Positions 54,480 through 64,000 of a stretch of DNA of 64,000 bases are shown piece after piece. Position 1 is the first letter of the stretch. Each line of letters opens with the position of its first letter. Source of the stretch: Nymphaea colorata (Eukaryota > Streptophyta > Magnoliopsida > Nymphaeales > Nymphaeaceae); contig NC_045150.1 in NCBI RefSeq assembly GCF_008831285.2, forward strand, positions 10,616,001 through 10,680,000, written 5' to 3'. The position numbers and the translations under genes are program-made. The notes under the pieces are model-generated. The model did not search any database and had not been told where the DNA came from. It saw only the letters and a list, made by a program, of their open reading frames with translations.

Positions 54480-55935
54480 AGAAATGAAGGTGCTTGAAAA
54501 AACTATAGTTGGGATCTTGTTCCTCTACCAGACAAAAGAAACTAGTAGGTTGTAAATGGATCTAGAAAATAAAGTTCAAGAGCAATGGAGAAGTGGAGCG
54601 ATATAAGGCTCGCCTCGTTGCAAAGGGCTTCACTGAGACAGAAGGAATCGATTACAATGAAACCTTTGCCCTAGTAGCAAAAAATGAACACGGTGAGAAC
54701 TCTTCTTGCAGTTGCACCTACAAAAAGGTGGAATCTTCTCTAACTTGATGTAAAAAATGCATTTCTCCATGGTGAATTGGAACAAGAAGTCTACATGGAA
54801 GTACCACAAGGAGTAAACTGCCAATTTGAACATGTTTGCAAACTAAGGAAAGCTCTTTACGGATTGAAGCAATCACCTCATGCCTGGTTTGCTCGTCTAA
54901 AGACAGCACTCATCAATTACGGATTTCAGCAAAGCTCAGCCGACTACACCATGTTCACATTCACCAGAAAATCCAAGGTAACCATCTTGCTTGTGTATGG
55001 GGATGATATCATACTTACTAGAGATGACTTTGAGATCATGCAGACTATAAAAAAACATTTAAATAGCGAGTTTGAAATCAAAGATCTTGGAACGTCCTTG
55101 GAATAGAAGTGGCTCACTCTGAAAAAGGAGTATTTATATGTCAACGCAAATACACGATTGATCTCTTGAAAGATACTGGAGATCTAGGCACCAAACCCGC
55201 AAACACACCCCTTGAGATGAACTGCAAGTTAAGGAAAGAAGATGTTGATATTTTCGAAAACAAAGAAAGTTTCCAAAAACTAGTTGGAAAACTAATATAT
55301 TTGACAGTTGTGTGGCCTGACATTATGTTGTCAGTGTCATTAGCCAATTCATGCACCAACCAAGATCCCATAATGTTGAGGCAGCTCACCGGATTTTGAG
55401 GAACTTAAAGGGACATTGGGAAAGGGAATCCTAATGAGACGTGACCAATCTCATCACATTACTGGCTATTGTGATGCGGACTAGGTTGGGGACGCAAATG
55501 ACAAATGCTCAACATCAGGTTACTGCACGTTTCTTGGAAGAAATTTGATCGCTTGGCGAAGTAAAAAACAAGCCATAGTAGCCCGATCCAGTGCAGAGGC
55601 AGAATACCAAGCCATGGCCATATGTACATGTGAATTGATTTGGTTTAAGTCCCTCCTTGAGGATATGAGGGTCGAAACTCACTCCCCAATGGAACTTAAG
55701 TGCGACAACATGGCTGCTATTCATATTGGTGCGAATCCCAAATTTCATGAACGAACAAAACATATCGAAGTCGACTGTCATATCGTTCGAGAAAAAATTC
55801 AAGATGGCATCATTGCAACTTCTCATGTTAGAAGCCAAAACCAGCTCACCGACATCTTGACAAAAAGTCTTGGGAAAGAAAGGCAAAGGATTATTACGGA
55901 CAAGTTGCGGCAGACTGATGTCTGCCTACCAACTT
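54480..55935 (+). pseudogene. Reverse transcriptase and RNase H, element F
   Basis: The N-terminal part is frameshifted ([19 protein letters not shown] near 54595-54650). From 54777 the frame is clean: EVYMEVPQGVNCQFEHVC, LRKALYGLKQSPHAWF and the polymerase site LLVYGDDIILT, with YGDD where copia normally has YVDD. RNase H has KKQAIVARSSAEAEYQAMA and KHIEVDCHIVREKI, then LTDILTKSLG. A stop or shift lies near 55105 and 55480. The purine tract CAGGGGGAGTT follows at 55936-55946. Confidence 0.87.
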
Positions 55936-55946
55936 CAGGGGGAGTT

Positions 55947-57240
<1,294 letters not shown>

Positions 57241-57289
57241 TGCAGACGGCGACCATTGCCCCCTTGATGCCTCCCCTCACTTGATCATC

Positions 57290-58690
57290 ACTCCCCTCTC
57301 CCTTCCTCTCTCTCTATCTTCTCTGACTTCTTGCCTTGCGTCGGTCCCAAGTCCCAACAACTAGTCCTTTCTGAGACAGAGAAAAGAGAAAGGGAGGACG
57401 GGACTGAATGGTCCAAGACTGAGAAGAGTGAGGTTGGTATTTCCTTCATCTACCTCCCCCACGCCTCCACTGACTCCTCCATCATGGGCTTTTGATTATC
57501 GGAACAGCCTTTTCATTATCTGATCAACACCTAGAGAGAGCAAATATTACAAAAGTTTGCTCCTATTCTTAGAGAGCGAGAGAAATATTATTACAAAACT
57601 TTTGTCATATAGAGGGAGAAAGAGTTAGAGAGAGAAAGGGGGCCTAAGATATCACCACATTAGTAGGTTCAAGAACACAACTCTCAACCACATTAGTAGT
57701 TTGAGAGAGAATTTGTAGTTTGATTTATCTTTCCCGAAGTATCTGAGTGCATGAATATCATATGCTCAAGGAATTTCTAGTGGAAACTTTTGGTTATTGA
57801 TATATAGCAGAGAAGTTAAAGATGTTAACTCAGACCTTTTTTGGTTTTGCAACCACGGTAGCTCATTTGATGTTAAAATCCACCTTTTTTTCTAAAGTTG
57901 TTTGAACTAAAGGGTTGATTGACAGCAGACCAGCAAGGGCAAGAAACCCTCCCTTTGTATATAAAGCACTTACGAACAGTTTACTTCTTAGATGAATCTG
58001 ATATGGCCATTTTATAAGTGAAAAGGCTTTCATACAAATTATCAATATCTTGATTTATAGGATCAGATATGGAATTATTTCAATACAACAGATTTTCATG
58101 ACAATTTTCTTGGCTCCTGTATTCGATCAAATCATTGACAGAATCTCCATCCTCATTTGGTTCTACATCCGAGCATTATTGTGTTATCATATTACAACAG
58201 TTGACATCCCTTTCAAATGTGTTCCCAACATTTCCCCGAGCCCAAGTCGCATTAGTGCTGGCATGGATTCAGGCATAGGTTTGGGTACCTGGGTAGGGAG
58301 GACACAACAATTTGAAAAAAAATGATAATTGTGTTATTAATTTGCTAGTTTTAAATGTTTAAGATTTGTTGTTTTGCTTTTGTTTTGTTGGGGTGTAGCT
58401 GGAATCCCCTCCCTCTTTCCTCCTGCCCCACAGTTTGGGGCTTGTTTGTGACTTAAGTTCAAAGCAAGACACCCATCAACTAAGCATCACACACTCACCA
58501 TTTGTAGTTCAGGTGAATAGCACTCATGAGAATCGAGTTGACAATCGGCCCTTTGCTATACTGCCAGTCTGACCAGCTATGCTACCTATAAGAGCCCATT
58601 CACTATATATATATATATATATACATACATATATAGTATTTGATTGGCAATAAGTTGTCATCTTATATATTTTACAGGGAACTTGCCACA
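57290..58690. other. No gene seen
   Basis: A GA-rich tract lies near 57590-57640 and an AT microsatellite at 58603-58622. The former promoter of the armadillo-type gene may lie just right of 57240. Confidence 0.4.
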
Positions 58691-58699
58691 ATTAGTTTG

Positions 58700-60300
58700 T
58701 TACTTTTAGTGACTATGATTTTTTTCTACCTCAACCATGTTACTTCTAGTGACTAAGATGTCATCTACACAAATCATCAATGAGGATTTTATGGACATAT
58801 CTAATTGTGACTCATGAACCCCAAGTGTGATGATCAAGGACATGCCTTGTTAGCCTTTTTTTGACTTGGACAATGCTTTATTGAGGCGATAAACATGATT
58901 GGAACCCTTTAATCTTAAAACCATGTTGGTTGCATCATGAACCACCTTTTACTTTAGTATCTGTTGTCAGAAAGGATTGACACCTAATTCATGTAAAGAT
59001 CTACCCTTCGAGATAGGCATGGTTGAGATCAACGGTTTTGTAGTTTGGTTAGCAATAGGACTATAAGTTTCATATTAGTATGTCCCTTCTTATGGATTAT
59101 ACCTTCTGCAAAGTGGCGAGACTTATACTAAGCAATTGTGTCATTAGAGTTCCTCCCTATTAATCTAAATATCCATCCACATCTAACATTATTATGTGAC
59201 CTGTTGGCTGGGACGAGCCCACAATTGATTTGTATAAAAAGACCCCAACTCTTCTTCCGTAGCATGAGCGCTTTTAGGATTACATTTTGCTTTAAGATGA
59301 ACTCTGAGTTCAACTTAACTTGTATTGACTTCACTAAGGAGACACAAAGGAAGACTATATTTGGATGGAAAATAAGCATTTAATGCTCTTGTTTCATCCA
59401 TAGATTGGTTAATCATATGGTGAGTTCAAATTAATTAGTTCTATTATTGTACGTCTTTCACTAGATGGGTCTAAACTCCAGTTCCACTTCATGATTTCCT
59501 TTCCTTTCTTCTTCTCTTGGTTGGTTGATGGGACATGGGGCTTCATGTACAAATAGGTGATTCATGATATATTCTTGACCAAGCTATGGATTGATGAAGA
59601 TAGACAAAGTTTCATTTTGGGCAAGATATATTTTGAATGTCTCTTGAATTGCATTGGAAATGGGGCTTGGATTATTTGGTTTAGTTTAAGTTACAATTAG
59701 TTTTTTAATTAATTAATAGCATTTAAAAACTGCAAACGGTTTTCTTCATAGAAAACAGTATGTTGAGAAATGCATGTATTGCAAGAGTGAGGAGCCATAA
59801 CATATATATCCTTTATAAACTTCATATTCAATATAAAACCACATGGTTTGACTTTAAATCTAATAATTCTCAAATTGAAAAAAATGAAGGTCACAAGTGC
59901 AGGCAAAATTTTCATAAAGGCTTTCTTGTTTGAACTGTTTATGCACAAACATCGAAGCACTTTGCTTGTATAAATTTTTCTCGTTGGTGCCTTGGACTAA
60001 AACTTCTCATTTCTAATGATCCTAAACCATAAATTTGTGAGGACAAAAGTCAAAAAAATGGTGATTATCATGTGTAAGTTTGGCAACATAAACAACATAT
60101 TTTTCTTAGTGCACATTAACATGTAAAGCATCTTTGAGATCAAATTTTTGAATATGAAGGGAAAACAATGTGAGCTTACCAAACAGTGTCAGATCAACTT
60201 TACATTCATTTTTGTTGGTGATAGCATTGCCAATATCTGCTGCCATGTGATGTGTTGCCCTAGAATCTAGATACCATATATCATCTTGAAGCAAACTCGA
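58700..60300 (-). pseudogene. Old copia relic, protease to reverse transcriptase
   Basis: At the right end (60294-60106) the protease frame reads IWYLDSRATHHMAADI, a decayed 'WYLDSGATHHM' with Gly changed to Arg. Further left a degraded reverse transcriptase start is visible (59230-59130): NNVRCGWIFRLIGRNSNDTI, then a stop and YKSRHFAEGI. Integrase between them is barely recognisable. Stops and shifts are frequent. No LTR was found. This is the oldest copia copy in the window. Confidence 0.7.
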
Positions 60301-60649
60301 TTCCGGCCATGTAGCAAAAGCATGAGTATGTCATAGCATTGCCTTGCCGTATGGTTTTTCCATCAAATTGGTGGACAGTCGGATTATTCCTATAAAACTT
60401 TGCATTCTGGCTGCATATTAATGTGAGAAAGTATCAAGAGATGTTTAAAAAATGAAGTACATGATTGAATATTTCTCTTCCCTTAGACACTAGTATGAAA
60501 AAACTACCAAGACAAGTTTTGAAAACTGAATACATGATTGAATCTTACATGCCAGTATGACAATGTAGCAAGAGAAGTTTCGAAGATGAAGTACATGACT
60601 GAATGTGTCTCTTCCCTGGCCACTATGTTGTCGTTTTGACCCTCTTTGG

Positions 60650-60825
60650 CAGTGGCCTAGCCACATGTGGGCTAAGCTGCCCAGACCAGCTCTTTAAAAT
60701 TTTTTATTTTTTACATTAGCAAATTTACTATTTTTTTTTCTTTTATACATATGTAAGTGCCCCCTAAAGATATAAATGTTTTTAAAGAAGGGTCCCTCCA
60801 GCTAATTTTTTTGACTCCACCACTG
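60650..60825. mobile_element. hAT-type MITE, CAGTGGC family
   Basis: The ends are CAGTGGCCTAGCCA and the complement of CAGTGGTGGAGTC, flanked by CTCTTTGG (60642-60649) and CTCTTTGA (60826-60833), an 8-base duplication with one mismatch. It is 176 bases, AT-rich inside. Confidence 0.8.
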
Positions 60826-60833
60826 CTCTTTGA

Positions 60834-61580
60834 ATGACAAACACAATGGCATTACTTTTATCTAATGATATGGACAAGGCTGTATCCGTTCCAATTAAAT
60901 AGCTTCTTCATCTCATTTAAATAATAGGTGCTGAAAGAAATGAGGCATGACAGTGTAGAACTTCCAAATGAACAAATTTGCAGATTGGTAGAAATGATAC
61001 ATCTCATATATGCAATAAAGAAGGCAATAGGCCGATCTACCTCTCGAGATCTTGTGAGTTTCAATCCATTGAGACGTCCAAGACATGATATTTGATGAAT
61101 GATGGTGAATGAATGAGATGCAAGAATGACTTATGTTGATGTTTGTGGAATCACTCGCATCAAAACTAGTCAATTACGTGGTCTACTTTGTCTAGTATAT
61201 TGTTCGTCAAGTATTGCTTCAAACTTAAATTACTGTTATCTATACATTCAATTTTTTTTTTCAGGTCAGTGATGATTAATATTGTAGTCAACTATTTGGA
61301 ATTGACATGCCATAGCATAGCTACTTGGCTTGAGGGGCACGTGACAGTACATTCTTAGTTCCATTCTTATGGGTGCTACTTCTCTAGACTTTGGAAACAA
61401 AGGAACTGAAATGTGCATCGAAGAAGGTTGAATGATCTCATCATTTCCTAGATTTGAAACATAGATCATCTGCCAATACCTGTGGCCACTTCGGTTAGAA
61501 TCAAGTAGTAGTATCACGCGCATATCATGGTGCGTCTTTGACTCCCATTTCCAGTCGTGGAGATAGGCATTTCTGGTTAA
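60834..61580. other. No gene seen
   Basis: Short frames only. A T-run lies at 61252-61260. Confidence 0.4.
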
Positions 61581-61583
61581 GTA

Positions 61584-62014
61584 AGGATGTCAACATATTC
61601 GATTTGAATCAGATATCGAACCAAACCATTCTGAAAAACCAGTTATAGAAAAAAAATATAATGTCCAATGGAAAAATCAGATCAGCTTTGGATTTAAGAA
61701 ATGACATTCTATTGGATTTGGATTCAGATATATGTAAATATTTGATCAGATTTAGTTTTAAACAAATATCATACATCTAACACTCTTATATATTGAAAGT
61801 CAGCTAGATTTGGTTCAAAATTCAGATTAAGAAGTGAATGCAAAGTTGGATTCAGATCATATTCAGATTGCAAAATTGGATTTCAGACTTAGATATGACT
61901 TTTATTCATTCATGTTCAAATCAGAATTCAAATATGAACACGTGAGTATTTGAAAAAGCAGCTACATATGGTTAAGAGTATATTTTATTCGAATCTGATC
62001 CATTGACATCCCTA
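61584..62014. mobile_element. hAT-type MITE, TAGGGATGTCAA family
   Basis: The left end reads TAAGGATGTCAAC and the right end is the complement of TAGGGATGTCAATGG. The flanks TGGTTAAG and TGGCTGAT agree at five of eight positions, as expected for an old 8-base duplication. The interior is full of ATTCGAAT and ATCAGAT-type short repeats, some in inverted orientation. Confidence 0.62.
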
Positions 62015-62322
62015 TGGCTGATGGCATATGACAAGCAAACCTGGGTGGCAGCTCCTATGGCAAGATCCACAATCCAAGTCCACTCCTCATTGAAAAGCTG
62101 TGACCCTGCCGGCAGCTGCTCATACCAGCCCACATCTGGCTTATTCGCTGCTCTTTTTGGCCATTGATATGCTTAAGAAAGAGTCTATCAGCACCTCTTT
62201 GCGATGCTAAGCTTGCCTGTTGCATTCCTTCCAATTGCAAATCCCATGCTAATTCATTTCTCCGGGGCTGCATCTTCGTCTTCTGATCTTTGAGTTGAGT
62301 TGGACAATTTATGTGGAAATAG

Positions 62323-62370
62323 TAGGGATGTCAGCAGATCACATTCGAATCGGATATGCTGACATCTCTA
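62323..62370. repeat. 48-base hairpin made of two MITE ends
   Basis: TAGGGATGTCAGCA (62323-62336) and TGCTGACATCTCTA (62357-62370) are inverted copies of the same terminal sequence as the MITE above, with one mismatch. Only 20 bases lie between them. It looks like a MITE deleted down to its termini. Confidence 0.7.
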
Positions 62371-62519
62371 GATATAGGGTGATTAGCAGCTCAGGTTTCC
62401 TATGGAAGATGGTGGGAGTTAGGCTCTGGACTTGTATTAACAAAAAAATGATATTTACAGCAGCCAAAAATGGGGATGCATAGCGTGTAGACCATAGTGA
62501 AAACTTAGCTACTGTGACC

Positions 62520-62696
62520 CAGTGGCAGAGCTAAATTATTGCTAGTGTGGGCAATTGCCAACACCAACCCAAAAAAATAAACTATTTAGATACAAAAACT
62601 TTATTAATTTTCAGTTTTTTACATATCAATGCTCCTTAAGGTTTGAATCTTACACTTGAAGTGCCCCTCAACCAGAAATTTCGGGCTCTATCACTG
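62520..62696. mobile_element. hAT-type MITE, CAGTGGC family, second short copy
   Basis: The ends are CAGTGGCAGAGC and the complement of CAGTGATAGAGC. It is 177 bases, almost the same length as the copy at 60650. CTGTGACC and CTGCAACC at the flanks may be a degraded 8-base duplication. Confidence 0.65.
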
Positions 62697-62954
62697 GCTG
62701 CAACCATAAAGACATGTAATGAGATTTTAGGAAATGAAGAGTGGACATGTACCCCTTGGCTCATGTGGGGCTTCCCATAGCTTTAACTTGCTAAATTCAT
62801 CAAACAAAATAAGAAAAATGGTCAAAAATTTTGCGTTTCCCCTGTTTGGGAGAGCAGAATGAGTATTAGAAGTCATTTTTTACAATAAAGTCCCCATAGA
62901 GTCCAAGTCTGCTTTTGGTGCCTTGGAAAAGGTGCCCACATTATGCATCAATTT

Positions 62955-63302
62955 TCATATCGGTGCCTTCCTTTTGCAGCACAGGGAGTTGACACAATGG
63001 GGATTCAAAGCGGAAACTAGCAGTATACCCACCCCCACCCGCCTAATGCACCAACCCCCTTGGTGATGCAGTTCCCCTTTGTTGAGGTACAATGTCTCCA
63101 GTTGGGAGAGACCCCAAAAGCACTGGGGCACCCTTCCCAATTTGACCTCATCAACATTTGTGTCGCTCAAAGACAGAGACTTGAGGGAGGGTAGAAATGT
63201 TGATACCTCCGATGGCAATGGTGATGGAAGTAGTACTGCTGAGTCTGGATCCAACCTTAACTCAATGAGGTTAGGCAGTTGCTCAAGGAATTTCCATCCC
63301 AA
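62955..63302 (-). pseudogene. Leucine-rich-repeat scrap of a resistance protein
   Basis: Reading leftwards from 63302: FLEQLPNLIELRLDPDS, STFLPSLKSLSLSDTNVDEV, CFWGLSQLETLYLNKGELHH. These are three or four irregular LRRs of the cytoplasmic resistance-protein type, with LxxLxxLxL spacing. The N gap at 63325 cuts it on the upstream side, so it may be part of a longer gene. A premature end after about 115 codons makes a pseudogene likely. Confidence 0.65.
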
Positions 63303-63324
63303 TCTTGCACTTAGGCAACAACAC

Positions 63325-63424
63325 NNNNNNNNNNNNNNNNNNNNNNNNNNNNNNNNNNNNNNNNNNNNNNNNNNNNNNNNNNNNNNNNNNNNNNNNNNNN
63401 NNNNNNNNNNNNNNNNNNNNNNNN
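63325..63424. other. Assembly gap
   Basis: One hundred N characters. The true distance between the flanks is unknown. Confidence 0.99.
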
Positions 63425-64000
63425 AGATGAAGATAAAAAAAAAGAATGAGACGGATGATGATCATACCCTAATGAGAGATGACCTAAGGAAGATAAACAC
63501 CTTCACTTGAAAATCCCTTTGAGTGAATCTCCAAGATGATGCTCCAATAGGGTTGTAGCTTGCTCCAATTGGAGAGGGAAATGGACAGAGGAAGAAGGAG
63601 AGAGAGAGAGCTCAAGAGAAACTCTAAGTCTTCAAGTGAGAATACACTAGAGTTTCTCCAAAGACCAATCTTGCCCAGGAGGGGGATATGGGGGCTATTT
63701 ATAGAGGATTTTGGAGCCAAAACCCAAATTTGAATTTTTTGACCTAAAAAGACTAAATCACCCTCCAAAAAGAGATTTTTTGGTCAAAATGAAGGACAAA
63801 TGGTTCTTGTCCACCCAAAAGACTAAATTAGCTTCTAAAAGGAGGTTTTTTTGTCAAAAGGAAGGGCAAATGAGTCTTGTCCACCCAAAAAGACTAAAGT
63901 TACCTCTAAAAGGAGGCTTTTTGGTCAAAAGGAAGGGCAAATTGGTCTTAAATGATCGATTTGGATCTGAACTTGGGTTTTGGATATGAAAGTAGTATTT
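63425..64000. repeat. Possible LTR fragment with a 70-base minisatellite
   Basis: Three tandem units begin at 63742, 63813 and 63883. Each holds AAAGACTAAA, AAAAGGAGGTTTTTTGGTCA and GGAAGGGCAAATG-type sequence. Left of them CTATTTATAGAGG at 63695-63707 is a TATA box when read on the minus strand, and a GA-rich tract precedes it. This layout fits the promoter end of a minus-strand LTR, but no border is inside the window. Confidence 0.5.

Overview
The window looks like repeat-rich, intergenic nuclear DNA of a flowering plant. The plant call rests on the Ty1/copia retrotransposons, several with a primer-binding site matching plant initiator tRNA-Met, together with broken genes of plant families: SABATH methyltransferase, terpene synthase, CC-NB-ARC-LRR resistance protein and dienelactone hydrolase. 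The sequence does not fix the clade. Few genes could be intact: two or three encode small secreted proteins, and most of the rest is transposon or gene relic. One 100-base run of N (63325-63424) is an assembly gap.

Layout, left half. Positions 1-4435 are one copy of a duplicated block carrying a SABATH methyltransferase relic (minus strand) and a small secreted proline-rich protein gene. The second copy lies at 22806-23870 plus 31736-34680, and a tandem copia array was later inserted into its SABATH relic. In copy 1 a copia element starts 13 bases after the stop of the secreted-protein gene (4436-7345). It runs in frame from integrase into an unrecognised coding segment, which is split by a 2.46 kb PIF/Harbinger-like transposon (7426-9883) holding the last exon of a dienelactone hydrolase. 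A third SABATH relic lies at 11027-11400 and a small secreted gene at 12821. A complete but stop-ridden copia element with perfect target-site duplications occupies 13225-18533. Two more members of the proline-rich secreted family lie at 18703 (broken) and 21412 (open).

Middle. Positions 23871-31735 are a three-LTR, two-internal-region copia array on the minus strand, bounded by a near-perfect 5-base target duplication. Block copy 2 resumes and ends in the open secreted-protein gene at 34332, whose 3' end now reads into another copia LTR. That third copia (about 34830-36921) holds a 0.67 kb insertion of AATGGCATACAA-type repeats and is followed by a LINE relic (about 36922-38795).

Right half. 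This part has a decayed CC-NB-ARC gene (40473-41870), a hAT-like element with an 8-base target duplication (43280-44038), a terpene synthase relic (47981-48533), a copia RT scrap beside a resistance-gene scrap (48745-49300), and a copia element (51180 to about 56345) carrying a 709-base solo LTR. That element abuts a truncated armadillo-repeat protein relic (56346-57240, minus). Beyond are an old copia relic (58700-60300), short hAT-type MITEs, an LRR scrap (62955-63302) and, after the gap, a three-unit 70-base minisatellite.

No operon-like cooperation is expected here. The coherent themes are repeated birth and loss of specialised-metabolism and immunity genes, and a little-known family of four related small secreted proteins travelling with the duplicated block.
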